Origin: Pseudomonadales bacterium
Lineage (GTDB): Bacteria; Pseudomonadota; Gammaproteobacteria; Pseudomonadales; Azotimanducaceae
Direction: 5' to 3'
DNA length: 64,000 nucleotides
Assembly: GCA_022827245.1 (NCBI GenBank)
Contig: JAJDTI010000089.1
Span: 1-64,000 of the forward strand
Part shown: piece by piece, positions 45,545-56,035 of the stretch
Numbering within the stretch: position 1 is the first letter of the stretch
How the letters are laid out: the number at the start of each line of letters is the position of its first letter
Program-made: the position numbers and the translations under genes
Notes under the pieces: generated by a model
What the model was told of the DNA's origin: nothing
The model's input: only the letters and a program-made list of their open reading frames with translations
The model's database searches: none

Positions 45545-45657
45545 CGGATGCTTCTTCCAGCGTCGTGGCCGACGCCCTCCAGCATATACTGGCACTTTCG
45601 GCATTCCGGCTCCAAACGCCCCCAAGGGGAACGCAGCCCGCCGCCCGTCACACAGAA

Positions 45658-46566
45658 GTGTCCAGACCACTCCCCGCGAGCCCCGTCAGGATCGCCACCC
45701 GCGCCAGTCCGCTCGCCCTGTGGCAGGCGGAACGGGCCGGAACGCTCCTCTCCGAGACGTCCGGCACCACGGTCGACATCCTTCCGCTCACCACCGCCGG
45801 AGACCGCAACCGGCGCGATGCGCCCCTCGGCGATTCCGGCGGCAAGGGTCTCTTCGTCGGCGAGCTTGAAGCGGCGCTGTCCGACGGCCGTGCCGATGTC
45901 GCCATTCACAGCATGAAGGACGTGCCGACCGTTCCGCCGGCGGGCTTCACGGTCACGACCATCGGCGCGCGCGCGGACGCGCGGGACGCCCTCGTCGCCG
46001 GCGCCCGGACGTTCGACGCGTTGCCCGAAGGCGCCCGGGTCGGGTCGTCCAGTCCACGACGGCGGGCGCAACTCCTGTTCGCCCGGCCGGACCTCGTACC
46101 CGTCCCCATCCGGGGGAATGTCGGGACTCGGCTCGCGAAGCTCGATGCGGGGGACGTCGACGCGCTGGTCCTGGCGTGCGCGGGACTCGACCGGCTGGGG
46201 CTCGGGGAGCGCATCAGCCAGCGCCTTCCGGTCGACCTCTGCCTCCCGCCGCCCGGACAGGGGGCCCTCGCGGTCGAGTACGCGACCGATCGCGACGACC
46301 TCGCCCGTCTCCTCGCGCCCGCGATCGACAGCCGCACCGAGCGGGCGGTCGCGGCCGAACGCGCCCTGACCCGGGCCCTCGGGGCCGACTGCACGACGCC
46401 GCTCGGCGCCCACGCGACCGTCGACGGCGAGCGCATCATGCTGCGGGCGACGCTCCTCGAGCCCGAAGGCGACCACGCCCGATCCGTCGTTGACGCCGGG
46501 ACGGACCCGCTGGAGCTGGGCGACCGGCTCGCCCGTGCGCTCGAGCGACTGGGCGCCAAGGTCTAG
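45658..46566 (+). CDS. hemC: Porphobilinogen deaminase (hydroxymethylbilane synthase)
   Basis: A 302-residue haem-pathway enzyme. [15 protein letters not shown] starts the core; [10 protein letters not shown] and [10 protein letters not shown] carry substrate-binding residues, and the dipyrromethane cofactor Cys is in [12 protein letters not shown]. The start is probably GTG 45658; no ATG is nearby. It heads the hemC-hemD-hemX-hemY operon. Confidence 0.94.
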   Translation: MSRPLPASPVRIATRASPLALWQAERAGTLLSETSGTTVDILPLTTAGDRNRRDAPLGDSGGKGLFVGELEAALSDGRADVAIHSMKDVPTVPPAGFTVTTIGARADARDALVAGARTFDALPEGARVGSSSPRRRAQLLFARPDLVPVPIRGNVGTRLAKLDAGDVDALVLACAGLDRLGLGERISQRLPVDLCLPPPGQGALAVEYATDRDDLARLLAPAIDSRTERAVAAERALTRALGADCTTPLGAHATVDGERIMLRATLLEPEGDHARSVVDAGTDPLELGDRLARALERLGAKV

Positions 46567-46586
46567 CGCCGTTCACGCGAGCCGGC

Positions 46587-47273
46587 ATGCGCATCTGGGT
46601 CACTCGCACGGAGCCCGGCGCCACCCGGCTCGGTGACGCGCTGCGTGCGGCCGGTCACGATGCCTGGGTGCGACCCGTGGTCCGGGTGGAGCCCATCCCC
46701 GGGCCCGCGCCGGAGGGCGCCTTCGACCTGACCGTCTTCCTCTCCGAACATGCCACCCACGCCGCCCTTGCAAACGGCTGGCGGCGGACCGCGGCACTCG
46801 CGATCGGTCCCGCCACGCAGGCCGCCCTCGACGGACACGGCGTCGCCGCGCAGGTGCCCGACAGCGCTTCTTCCGAGGGGATCGCCGCGCACCTCGGCGA
46901 CACCCCGCCGTCGAACATCCTGCTCGCGACCGGGGAAGGCGGACGCGACGCGTTGCCCGCCATGCTGGAAGCGCGGGGGGCGACGGTCGTCCCGTGGCGC
47001 CTCTACCGCCGGCTGCCCGTGCGGGACCCGTTGCCGGCGGGCCTGGACCTCGACGCCATCGTCGCCGGCAGCGCCGGCGGTTTGCGGGTCGCCGCGGACC
47101 TGTGGTTTGCTTCCGGGCGGGGCGGAACGGTTCCGCTGATCGTGCCGTCCGCCCGCGTCGCGGAAGCCGGCCGCGGGCTCGGCTTCACGCGCATTCTGGT
47201 CGGTCCCGGCGCGGGCGCGCACGGAATCGTCGCCACGATCGGCGGCATGGCCAACGAGAAACGAGCGCCTTGA
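46587..47273 (+). CDS. hemD: Uroporphyrinogen-III synthase
   Basis: A 228-residue protein following hemC by 20 bases. Weakly conserved HemD features: VTRTEPGATRLGDALRAAGH, VFLSEHATHAAL, AIGPATQAALDGHG and TGEGGRDALPAML. It closes hydroxymethylbilane into uroporphyrinogen III. HemD sequences diverge greatly, so position between hemC and hemX is the strongest support. The stop overlaps the TTG of hemX. Confidence 0.88.
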   Translation: MRIWVTRTEPGATRLGDALRAAGHDAWVRPVVRVEPIPGPAPEGAFDLTVFLSEHATHAALANGWRRTAALAIGPATQAALDGHGVAAQVPDSASSEGIAAHLGDTPPSNILLATGEGGRDALPAMLEARGATVVPWRLYRRLPVRDPLPAGLDLDAIVAGSAGGLRVAADLWFASGRGGTVPLIVPSARVAEAGRGLGFTRILVGPGAGAHGIVATIGGMANEKRAP

Positions 47274-48364
47274 GCGAAGAGGCACCCACCGAAGCCGCCG
47301 AGCGGCCTCCCGAGGAGACCGCGCCGCGCCGCCGGACACGCGGCTTCGGCACCGCACTGCTCGGCCTGCTCTCGCTCATCGCCATCGGCCTCGCCGGCTA
47401 CGTCTTCTGGCGTATCGAGTGGGCGAATCCCGCGGCCGCGGTCGAGACCCGTGTCAACGACCGCCTCGCGGGGCTGCGGATGACCCTGAACGACGCCCGT
47501 TCGACCTCCGAAGCCGAACTCACCGCGCGCATCGCCCAAGTCGAGGAGACGCTTGCCGAGCAGGGGGGCGCCCTCGACGCCACCCGCACCGCGTTCGCGG
47601 ACGCCGTGGCGGAGCAGCGCCGCCAGGCCCCGCCGGACGCACGGGACTGGCGGCTCGCCGAAGTGGAGTACCTGCTGCGGGTCGCCAACAACCGCGTGCT
47701 CCTGGAACGCGACGCGACCACGGCCGAGCGGCTGCTCGAAGCGGCCGACCTCATCCTGGAGGAGCTGGACGACTACGCGCTCTTCGACGTGCGCGCCCTC
47801 CTCGCCGAAGAGCGGCTCGCCCTGCGCGAGGTCGGCGCGGCCAACGCCCAGACCCTGTTCCTCAGGCTCGAGGCCCTCAAGGACGGCCTGGGCGAACTGC
47901 CCGCACGCATCCCGGAGTACTTCGGCGCCCCCGCCGCTCCGCCCGATCCCGACGCCGCCGCAACGGCCCCCGAGGAACCGGTATCGGCATGGGACGCGCT
48001 CCTCGACCGGCTCTCGGGCCTGTACGAGTTCCGGACGCGCGAGGGCATCGCGCCCCGTCCGCTGCTGCGGCCCGACGAGGCCGTCTACCTGGAGTTCAAC
48101 CTCCGGCTCGCCCTGGAGCGCGCGCAGCTCGGCGCCCTGCGCAGCGACGGGGTCCTGTACCGCGAGAGCCTCGCCTCCGGGCTTGGCTGGATCGACGAAC
48201 ACCTCGATGCCGAGAGCCCCGCCGTCCAGGGACTGCGCGAGGAAGTCGACGCCCTGCGCCGGTTCGACGTGGAGGCGGCCCTGCCCGACATTTCCCGGTC
48301 GCTGGCCCGATTGCGGGAGCTGGCCCCGGCCGCGCTGACCCCGGGCCCGGAACGGGGTCCGTGA
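47270..48364 (+). CDS. hemX: HemX family protein
   Basis: A 364-residue protein starting at TTG 47270 that overlaps the hemD stop (TTGA). A charged N-terminus (RPPEETAPRRRTRG) is followed by one membrane helix (FGTALLGLLSLIAIGLAGYV), then a periplasmic coiled coil and EVEYLLRVANNRVLL, FDVRALLAEERLAL and DALLDRLSGLYEF. This is the HemX fold often annotated as a uroporphyrin methylase, but it has no methylase motif. It probably scaffolds haem synthesis at the membrane. The stop overlaps the GTG of hemY. Confidence 0.9.
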   Translation: MSEEAPTEAAERPPEETAPRRRTRGFGTALLGLLSLIAIGLAGYVFWRIEWANPAAAVETRVNDRLAGLRMTLNDARSTSEAELTARIAQVEETLAEQGGALDATRTAFADAVAEQRRQAPPDARDWRLAEVEYLLRVANNRVLLERDATTAERLLEAADLILEELDDYALFDVRALLAEERLALREVGAANAQTLFLRLEALKDGLGELPARIPEYFGAPAAPPDPDAAATAPEEPVSAWDALLDRLSGLYEFRTREGIAPRPLLRPDEAVYLEFNLRLALERAQLGALRSDGVLYRESLASGLGWIDEHLDAESPAVQGLREEVDALRRFDVEAALPDISRSLARLRELAPAALTPGPERGP

Positions 48365-49557
48365 CCGCGCGCGGTCTCCTGCTCCTGCTGGCGGCCGTCA
48401 CCGCCGGCGCCGCGCTCGGGCTGCTGGCGCTGCGCGATCCCGGCTACGTGCTCATCTCCTACGGCAACGGGACGTTCGAGACCAGCGTCTGGTTCGCGCT
48501 CGCCGCCCTGGCGCTGCTCGCCGCGGCGGTCGGGACGACCTGGACAATCCTGCGGCGCACCTTGAGAGGCCGCTCGCGGCTGTCCGCCTGGTCCAGGGAG
48601 CGACGCGTCCGGAACGCGCATGCGCAGACGGTGCAGGGGACCATCCAACTCGCGGAGGGCGACTTCGCCGCGGCCAGCACGACGCTCGCGGCCGCCGCCG
48701 AGCAGGTGGAGACCCCCTTCGTGAACCTGCTGTCCGCGGCGCTGGCCGCCCACGCCGCGGGCGATGCCGAGGAAAGCGAGCGGCTCCTCGCGCGCGCCGA
48801 GGCGGCGGCGCCCGGCGCCGAGACGGCCGTCGGTCTCACCCGGGCCCGGCTTGCGGGACAGGCCGGGGAGTGGCGGGAGTGCCGGCGGGCGCTGGAACGC
48901 CTGGCCTCGGAACACCCGCGCCACCCCGGCGTGTTGCGGCTTTCCCTGGAGTGCGCCGAACGGCTGGAGGACTGGGAAGGGGCGCTCGCCGCAGCGTCCG
49001 CGCTCGGCAAGCTGCGCGGTGAGGACACCGACGCCCTCGACGCCGCCGTGCGGCGCGCCTGGCGTGGGCGCCTGGCCGCCAGTCGCGGCAGCACGACCGC
49101 CGCCGCGCACGCGCGGCAGACCTGGAAGGCGGTGCCGAAGGCGCTGCGGACGGACACCACGCTCGTGCGCGAGTACGCGGAAGCCCTCCTGTCCGGGGGA
49201 GACCCGGACACCGCCGAGCCGGCCCTGCGCGCCGCGATCACGGCCGACTTCGACCCCGCCCTCGTGGACCTCTACGGGCGCCTCCGTTCCGGCCGTCCCC
49301 ACCGGCAGCTCGACGCCGCCACCGGTTGGCTGGAGTCGCACCCGGAGGACGCGGGACTGCTCCTCGCACTTGGGCGCCTCGCGGTCGCGAGCGACGAGCC
49401 GGACCGCGCCCGCCGATATCTCGAGTCGAGCGTGACGCTGTCGCCCACGCCGTCCGCCCGGGAGGAACTGGCGAGCCTGTACCTCGCGTCCGGCGATGTC
49501 GCGCAGGGCCGGAGACTCATCGAGCAGGCGCTCGACGACGGCCGCGGACGCCGGTAA
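48361..49557 (+). CDS. hemY: HemY-like tetratricopeptide protein
   Basis: A 398-residue protein with two N-terminal membrane helices (LLLLLAAVTAGAALGLLAL and VWFALAALALLAAAVGTTW) and DPGYVLISYGNGTFETS between them, the HemY_N signature. TPR-like alanine-rich helical repeats follow (NAHAQTVQGTIQLAEGDF, LLARAEAAAPG, LLALGRLAVASDEPDRA). It is the last gene of hemCDXY, coupled by GTGA. HemY helps coprohaem/porphyrin handling in gammaproteobacteria, but its precise role is unsettled. Confidence 0.9.
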   Translation: MTARGLLLLLAAVTAGAALGLLALRDPGYVLISYGNGTFETSVWFALAALALLAAAVGTTWTILRRTLRGRSRLSAWSRERRVRNAHAQTVQGTIQLAEGDFAAASTTLAAAAEQVETPFVNLLSAALAAHAAGDAEESERLLARAEAAAPGAETAVGLTRARLAGQAGEWRECRRALERLASEHPRHPGVLRLSLECAERLEDWEGALAAASALGKLRGEDTDALDAAVRRAWRGRLAASRGSTTAAAHARQTWKAVPKALRTDTTLVREYAEALLSGGDPDTAEPALRAAITADFDPALVDLYGRLRSGRPHRQLDAATGWLESHPEDAGLLLALGRLAVASDEPDRARRYLESSVTLSPTPSAREELASLYLASGDVAQGRRLIEQALDDGRGRR

Positions 49558-49564
49558 CGCTCCT

Positions 49565-50248
49565 CTACGCGACCGGTAGCATGTCGGAGCGCAGGCGCCC
49601 GCGCGCCACGCCGCGCGCCGTCAATGCGCGTGCGGCGGCACGCACGAAACCCGCCGGGCCGGAGAGGACGACCTCGTCGGCGAGGGGGGCGCCGCGAAGC
49701 GCCGGGAGCAGCATGTTCTCGCCGGAAGGACGGTCGACGAACGCCCGGTAGTCGAACCAGTCCGACCGCGACAGGTCGGCGAAGTACGCGTCCTGGTAGA
49801 GACTTGCGGGCGAGGAGACGGACCACCAGAGCGTCGTGGACGGCGGCGCTTGCCGTTCGCGCAGCCACTCGAGGAAACCCGTCGCCTGGGCGGCCCCGGT
49901 TCCCGCGGCGAGCAAGAGGGTCGGCACGGCGCGGGCGGTCACCGCTCCGAGTGGGCCCGTGAACTCGAGGACGCCGAGCGCGCCTCCGGCACCGCGTTCC
50001 AGACCCGCGGCCGCGAGCAGCGCGTCCATCCGCTCGGCGTCGGGTGCGCCCGCCACGGGCCGATAGTGCAGCTCGAAAAACGGCAGCCGGCCGGGCCCGC
50101 TCGCGATGGACATGGGGACATCCCCGTCCGGGTGCACGAGCGCGACGTACTGGCCCGCGTCGAACCGGAAGGGGGAGAGCGCTGCAAAGGTGAGTACGGT
50201 GACGGGGCCGCGTCCGTCCGCCCCGACCAGGCGCGCCCGAAAGCCCAT
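49565..50248 (-). CDS. NAD(P)H-flavin reductase-like protein
   Basis: A 227-residue ferredoxin-reductase-fold protein without an iron-sulfur domain. FDAGQYVALVHPDGD and MSIASGP form the flavin site (RxYS is replaced by MSIAS). LLLAAGTGAAQATGFLEWL is the NAD(P) loop, and VVLSGPAGFVRAAARAL is the usual C-terminal motif. The Fre and CDP-glucoseen-reductase families are both close. It lies just downstream of rho on the same strand, an arrangement known in gammaproteobacteria where fre lies near rho. It is probably a free-flavin reductase. Confidence 0.78.
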   Translation of the reverse strand: MGFRARLVGADGRGPVTVLTFAALSPFRFDAGQYVALVHPDGDVPMSIASGPGRLPFFELHYRPVAGAPDAERMDALLAAAGLERGAGGALGVLEFTGPLGAVTARAVPTLLLAAGTGAAQATGFLEWLRERQAPPSTTLWWSVSSPASLYQDAYFADLSRSDWFDYRAFVDRPSGENMLLPALRGAPLADEVVLSGPAGFVRAAARALTARGVARGRLRSDMLPVA

Positions 50249-50306
50249 CTCCCGCGGCTCCGACGTTCGTCGCCCACCGCGCGAAGGCGCGGGGGGACGA
50301 GCCGGA

Positions 50307-51569
50307 TCAGCGCCCGCGCATCTGGCTGAAGAACTCGTGGTTCGTCTTGGTGTCCTTCAGCTTGTCGACCATGAACTCGATGGCGGCGATGTCGTCCATG
50401 TCGTGCAGCAGCTTGCGCAGGATCCACACCCGCTGCAGTTCCGCCTCGCCCATCAGCAACTCCTCGCGCCGCGTGGCGGACCGGCGGATGTTGATGGCCG
50501 GGTACACGCGCTTCTCCGCGATCTTGCGCTCGAGGTGGAGTTCCATGTTGCCCGTGCCCTTGAACTCCTCGTAGATCACCTCGTCCATCTTGGACCCCGT
50601 GTCGATGAGCGCGGTCGCGATGATGGACAGGCTGCCGCCCTCCTCGATGTTGCGGGCGGCGCCGAAGAAACGCTTCGGACGTTCGAGCGCGTGCGCGTCC
50701 ACGCCGCCCGTCAGCACCTTGCCCGAAGACGGGACGATGGTGTTGTAGGCGCGCGCGAGACGGGTGATCGAGTCGAGCAGGATGACGACGTCCTTCTGGT
50801 GCTCGACGAGCCGTTTCGCCTTTTCGATGACCATCTCCGCGACCTGCACGTGGCGCGAAGGCGGCTCGTCGAAGGTGCTCGCGACCACCTCCGCATCGAC
50901 CACCGTGCGCTCCATGTCCGTCACTTCCTCCGGCCGCTCGTCGATCAGGAGGACCAGGACGATCGCCTCGGGATTGTTCGCGCAGATGGACTGGGCGACG
51001 TTCTGGAGGATGATCGTCTTGCCCGCCTTCGGGGGCGACACGATGAGGCCGCGCTGGCCCTTCCCGACCGGAGAGATGAGGTCGATGATGCGCGCGGTCA
51101 GGTCCGCCGTGCTGCCGTTGCCGCGCTCGAGGGTGAAACGCTCGTCCGGGAACAGCGGCGTGAGGTTCTCGAACAGGATCTTGTGCTTGCGGGTGTTAGG
51201 CTCGCTGAAGTTGATCTCGTCGACCTTGAGGAGCGCGAAGTAACGCTCGCCCTCCTTGGGGGGACGGATCTTGCCCGCGATGCTGTCGCCCGTGCGCAGG
51301 TTGAAGCGGCGAATCTGGCTCGGCGACACGTAGATGTCGTCCGGCCCGGCCAGGTAGGAACTCCCGGGGGAGCGCAGGAAACCGAAGCCGTCCTGGAGGA
51401 TTTCCAGGACGCCTTCGCCGTAGATGTCGTCGCCGTTCTTGGCATGCTTGCGGAGGATGGCCGCGATGACTTCCTGCTTGCGGGAGCGCGCGAGGTTCTC
51501 CAGGCCCATCTCGCGGGCCATGTCGACCAGTTGTGGGACGGGTCTGCTCTTGAGGTCTGTAAGGTTCAT
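50307..51569 (-). CDS. rho: Transcription termination factor Rho
   Basis: A 420-residue hexameric RNA helicase. N-terminal [21 protein letters not shown]-binding cold-shock-like part with [22 protein letters not shown], Walker [16 protein letters not shown], Walker [17 protein letters not shown] and the Q/R-loop regions [11 protein letters not shown] and [14 protein letters not shown]. Length is normal. It is preceded by a 337-base leader, suggesting autogenous control, and followed by the flavin reductase gene. Confidence 0.97.
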   Translation of the reverse strand: MNLTDLKSRPVPQLVDMAREMGLENLARSRKQEVIAAILRKHAKNGDDIYGEGVLEILQDGFGFLRSPGSSYLAGPDDIYVSPSQIRRFNLRTGDSIAGKIRPPKEGERYFALLKVDEINFSEPNTRKHKILFENLTPLFPDERFTLERGNGSTADLTARIIDLISPVGKGQRGLIVSPPKAGKTIILQNVAQSICANNPEAIVLVLLIDERPEEVTDMERTVVDAEVVASTFDEPPSRHVQVAEMVIEKAKRLVEHQKDVVILLDSITRLARAYNTIVPSSGKVLTGGVDAHALERPKRFFGAARNIEEGGSLSIIATALIDTGSKMDEVIYEEFKGTGNMELHLERKIAEKRVYPAINIRRSATRREELLMGEAELQRVWILRKLLHDMDDIAAIEFMVDKLKDTKTNHEFFSQMRGR

Positions 51570-51906
51570 TCGCCTCTGTCGGGTTGTCGCGCAAGGGTGA
51601 CTCGCGCGTTGGAGGGTGCGGACATCGCGCGGGAATGCCTGCGAAGTCCTGTCGGAGACGTCCCGGATCGCGGAACGTCTTTCGACTGTATCACCGCAAT
51701 GGCGGGCGGTCCAGAGGTTCGGGCCAAGGGCGCGGAGCGCTGGACGCGGTCAGGCTGGGCGGGCAGCGACGCCGAAGGCGGCGGTGGCCGGGCACCAGCG
51801 GTCGCGCCGAGGGCGAAACGCTGGACGCGGTCAGGCTGGGCGGGCAGCGTGGGCGTTCGTGCAGGTCGGGCGCCGACGGGGGAACCCCCGCCGGCGTCCA
51901 CGCAGG
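51570..51906 (-). promoter_or_regulatory. Long rho leader with two 31-bp direct repeats
   Basis: No gene lies in this 337-base gap between trxA and rho. It contains an exact 31-base repeat (51738-51768 and 51819-51849; part reads TGGACGCGGTCAGGCTGGGC). On the rho-sense strand the repeats are C-rich and G-poor (CGCTGCCCGCCCAGCCTGAC), like rut sites. E. coli rho is autoregulated by termination in its leader, so this may do the same. A natural promoter in the leader was not identified. Confidence 0.5.
51738..51849. repeat. 31-bp exact direct repeat pair in rho leader
   Basis: The copies at 51738-51768 and 51819-51849 begin CGCTGGACGCGG and end GGCGGGCAGCG, with an 81-base period. The bases between them (CCGAAGGCGGCGG and on) are unrelated. 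I do not see further copies elsewhere in the window. Confidence 0.85.
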
Positions 51907-52233
51907 TCAGATGTTGCTGTCGAGGAAGGCGGCGAGCTGGGACTTGGACAACGCGCCTACCTTGGTCGCCTCCACTTCGCCGTTGCGGAACAGCATGAGC
52001 GTGGGAATGCCGCGGATACCGTACTTCGGCGGGGTCTGGGCGTTCTCGTCGATGTCGAGCTTGCAGACCTTGACGCGGTCGCCGTACTCGTCGGCGATCT
52101 CCTCGAGGATCGGCGCGATCATCTTGCACGGTCCGCACCACTCTGCCCAGTAGTCCACCAGCACCGGGCGGTCCGCGCCCAGCACCGCCGTCTCGAACGA
52201 TGCGTCCGTGACGTGCTCTATGTTCTCGCTCAT
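51907..52233 (-). CDS. trxA: Thioredoxin
   Basis: A 108-residue thioredoxin with [13 protein letters not shown], the redox centre, followed by the cis-Pro motif [15 protein letters not shown] and a C-terminal helix ([12 protein letters not shown]). It reduces disulfides in the cytoplasm. trxA upstream of rho is a conserved gammaproteobacterial order. It is 32 bases downstream of hemB's end on the other side of its start, so each is likely transcribed separately. Confidence 0.96.
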   Translation of the reverse strand: MSENIEHVTDASFETAVLGADRPVLVDYWAEWCGPCKMIAPILEEIADEYGDRVKVCKLDIDENAQTPPKYGIRGIPTLMLFRNGEVEATKVGALSKSQLAAFLDSNI

Positions 52234-52265
52234 TGCTGTCTCCCTTGACGGTAAGCGGGATTTTA

Positions 52266-53294
<1,029 letters not shown>

Positions 53295-53433
53295 TTAGCA
53301 ACTCGCCACCGCCGGCCGTGGTCCGCCCGACCGGTGCTAACATCGCCCGATCGCGAACACACCGACTGCCGACCCCGGCCCTGCCGGGCCGACCACGGCG
53401 AGACGGCTTCGGATATCCAGGGAGACATGCGCA

Positions 53434-54705
53434 ATGAAGTTCGGGATTTTCTACGAGCACCAACTGCCACGGCCATGGAGCGAGGGCGTCGAACAGCGGC
53501 TGTTCAACGAGGCCCTGGAGCAGGTCGAAGTGGCCGACCGGCTCGGCATCGACTTCGCCTGGGAGGTGGAGCACCACTTCCTCGAGGAGTACTCGCACTC
53601 GTCGGCCCCCGAAGTGTTTCTCGCCGCCTGCTCGCAGCGCACGAAGAACATCCGTCTCGGCCATGGCATCCGGCAGGTGATCCCGGGCTACAACCATCCC
53701 GCGCGCACGGCGGAGGTGATCGCGACGCTCGATCTCGTGTCCAACGGCCGGGTCGAGTTCGGCACGGGCGAGTCGTCGGCGGAGCTCGAACTCGGCGGCT
53801 TCCAGGTCCCCGTGGACCGCAAGCGCCGCATCTTCCTCGAGTCCGTGGAGCACATCTGCAACATGCTCGCGATGGACCCCTACCCCGGCTACAAGGGCCA
53901 GTACTTCGAGATGCCCTGCCGCAACATCGTGCCGAAACCGGTGCAGCGGCCGCATCCGCCGCTGTGGGTCGCGTGCTCGCAGCGCGAGACGATCCGCATG
54001 GCGGCGCGCCTCGGCATCGGCGCGCTGACGTTCGCCTTCGTCGATCCCGCCGAGGCCACCGAGTGGGTGGACGAGTACTACGGCATCATCAAGAGCGACC
54101 AGTGCGTACCCATCGGGCACGCGGTCAACGCCAACATCTGCATGGTCTCGAGCTTCTCCTGTCACCACGACCGCGAGACGGCGATCCAGCGCGGCCTCGA
54201 GGGGTTCGAGTTTTTCGGCTTCGCGCTCGGCAGCCTCTACGCCTTCGGCGAGCACAAACCGGGAAGGACCAACCTGTGGGAGCAGTTCCACCAGGTACGG
54301 ACCAGGAAAGCGGAAGAGGAAGAGATCGGCGGCCAGTTGTCCGGGAGCCGGGGCGGCATCGGGACGCCCGACGACCTGCGCGAGCACCTGCTGAAGTTCG
54401 AGGAGCGCGGCGTCGACCAGGTCACCTTCATCCAGCAGGCCGGCCGCAACAAGCATGAGCACATCTGCGAGTCCCTCGAGATCTTCGCCGCGGAGGTGAT
54501 GCCGGAGTTCAAGGAACGCGAGGCCGAACGCGAACGGAAGAAGGCGGAGGAACTCGCGCCCTACATCGAGGCGGCCCTGGCGCGCAAGGTCCCGATGGCG
54601 GACCTCGCCGACGAGGACATCCCGGTCTACAAGTCCCTCGGACGGCAGGTGAGCGAAGTCTCCGAGGCCGAACCGTCGATCTACGAGCGTCCGGCCGCCG
54701 GGTAA
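53434..54705 (+). CDS. LLM-class flavin-dependent oxidoreductase
   Basis: A 423-residue luciferase-like monooxygenase. MKFGIFYEHQLPRPW starts the barrel; WEVEHHFLEEYSHSSAPEV, IRLGHGIRQVIPGYNHP and GRVEFGTGESS are characteristic of the class. A long Glu/Lys-rich C-terminal tail (FKEREAERERKKAEEL) is unusual. It probably oxidises an aromatic or alkane-type substrate with reduced FMN. It converges with the CaiB gene over a hairpin and may share substrates with the Ior pair further on (inference). Confidence 0.88.
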   Translation: MKFGIFYEHQLPRPWSEGVEQRLFNEALEQVEVADRLGIDFAWEVEHHFLEEYSHSSAPEVFLAACSQRTKNIRLGHGIRQVIPGYNHPARTAEVIATLDLVSNGRVEFGTGESSAELELGGFQVPVDRKRRIFLESVEHICNMLAMDPYPGYKGQYFEMPCRNIVPKPVQRPHPPLWVACSQRETIRMAARLGIGALTFAFVDPAEATEWVDEYYGIIKSDQCVPIGHAVNANICMVSSFSCHHDRETAIQRGLEGFEFFGFALGSLYAFGEHKPGRTNLWEQFHQVRTRKAEEEEIGGQLSGSRGGIGTPDDLREHLLKFEERGVDQVTFIQQAGRNKHEHICESLEIFAAEVMPEFKEREAERERKKAEELAPYIEAALARKVPMADLADEDIPVYKSLGRQVSEVSEAEPSIYERPAAG

Positions 54706-54719
54706 ACGCTGCCCGCCCG

Positions 54720-54743
54720 GTGACGGCCCCCTGTGACCGTCAC
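54720..54743. terminator. Bidirectional hairpin between LLM and CaiB genes
   Basis: GTGACGG (54720-54726) and CCGTCAC (54737-54743) form a perfect 7-bp stem with a ten-base loop. It lies between the convergent stops at 54705 and 54740, overlapping the latter. No U tract follows, so termination may be weak. Confidence 0.5.
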
Positions 54744-55969
54744 GCGGGCTGCTGCGTGAAGCGCGCCGGGTCGCCGATGGCGCCGGCCTCGCGCAAGCCG
54801 GCGAGCCGCTCTTCCGACAGGCCGAGTTCCGTCGTGAGCAACTCGTCCGTGTGCTCGCCGAGCCGGGGCGGGTTGCGCATGTCCACGTGCGACTCCGACA
54901 GCCGCGGGCCAAAGCCCAGCATCGGCACCTCGCCGTGCACCGGCAGGTCCATGCGGTGCACGAACCCCCGCTCGGTGAGGTGCCGGTCGTGGTGCAGGTC
55001 GCGGGTGTCCAGGGTGGCGGAACACGGGACGCCGGCCGCGGCGATCGTCTCCATCGCCTCGTACTTCGTGCGCTCGGCGCACCACCGCTCGATCTCTTCG
55101 TACAGCGCCGACTCGTGCCGCACCCGGGCCGGCATGGTCTCGAAACGGGGGTCGAGCAGGAGGTCCGGCCGCTCCATCGCGGTGCACAGCCCGTCCCAGT
55201 GGTCGTCCGTGACGGGCATCAGGTAGATGTAGTCGTTCGGCCCGAAGGGCTTGCACGGATAGAGGTCCACCGGCGGCAGCCCGCCGGAGTTCCCGTTGCG
55301 GCCCGTCGCGCGCGTGCCCCACTCGGAACCGATGAAAGCGCGGGTGCGCACGTAGTAGGTCATGGCCTCCTGCATCGACACCTCGATCTGCTGGCCGACG
55401 CCCGTGCGCTGCTTCTGCACGTACGCGGCGAGGATGGCCATCGCGGTCTGCACGCCGGTGCCCGCGTCGCCCGTGGTGGGGCCGGGCATCATCGGCGGAC
55501 CGTCGGCTTCACCGGTGATCGAGAAAGCTCCGGCGGCGGCCTGCGCGACCATGTCCATGCTGCGGAAGCCCGCATAGGGGCCGTCCGTGCCGAAGCCCTT
55601 GATGCGGGCGTAGATGATGCCGGGATGCACCTCGGTGAGATCCTGGTAGGTGATGCCGAGCTTCTCGACCACGCCGGGTCCGTAGTTCTCCACGAACACG
55701 TCGAACTTCGGTACGAGTTCCAGGAAGAGCGCGCGCCCCTCGGCGATCCGCAGGTTCAGCGCGATGCTGCGCTTGTTGGCGTTCCAGGCGCAGAAATAGG
55801 AGGAGTAGTCCAGGTTTCCCGTCCGTCCGACGCCCCGGCCGGGGTCGCCGTACTCCGGCGCCTCGACCTTCACGACGTCCGCACCGAGCCACGCGAGCGC
55901 CTGGGTGCACGACGTGCCCGCCTCGTACTGGGTCATGTCGAGAATGCGCATGCCATCCAAAGCGGCCAT
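54740..55969 (-). CDS. CaiB/BaiF family (class III) CoA-transferase
   Basis: A 409-residue protein. MRILDMTQYEAGTSCTQALAWLGADVVKVEAPE, given here only as its opening region (about residues 6-38), includes the GADVVKVE nucleotide-binding motif. FVENYGPGVVEKLG, YARIKGFGTDGPYAG and the RSMDMVAQAAAGAF region are typical of formyl-CoA/succinyl-CoA transferases. It transfers CoA between carboxylic acids. It lies 66 bases downstream of the Ior large subunit on the same strand and so may be co-transcribed. Confidence 0.9.
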   Translation of the reverse strand: MAALDGMRILDMTQYEAGTSCTQALAWLGADVVKVEAPEYGDPGRGVGRTGNLDYSSYFCAWNANKRSIALNLRIAEGRALFLELVPKFDVFVENYGPGVVEKLGITYQDLTEVHPGIIYARIKGFGTDGPYAGFRSMDMVAQAAAGAFSITGEADGPPMMPGPTTGDAGTGVQTAMAILAAYVQKQRTGVGQQIEVSMQEAMTYYVRTRAFIGSEWGTRATGRNGNSGGLPPVDLYPCKPFGPNDYIYLMPVTDDHWDGLCTAMERPDLLLDPRFETMPARVRHESALYEEIERWCAERTKYEAMETIAAAGVPCSATLDTRDLHHDRHLTERGFVHRMDLPVHGEVPMLGFGPRLSESHVDMRNPPRLGEHTDELLTTELGLSEERLAGLREAGAIGDPARFTQQPA

Positions 55970-56035
55970 GGGGAACTCCGCCGAAGGTCGAAGGCGGTAG
56001 TGAACACCCGCTACGGGATGGGATCAACAGCCCCC

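Noticed and set aside
47270-48364. HemX as a true uroporphyrinogen-III methylase
   Set aside because: No SAM-binding or CobA-type motif is visible; only the membrane helix and coiled-coil HemX pattern.
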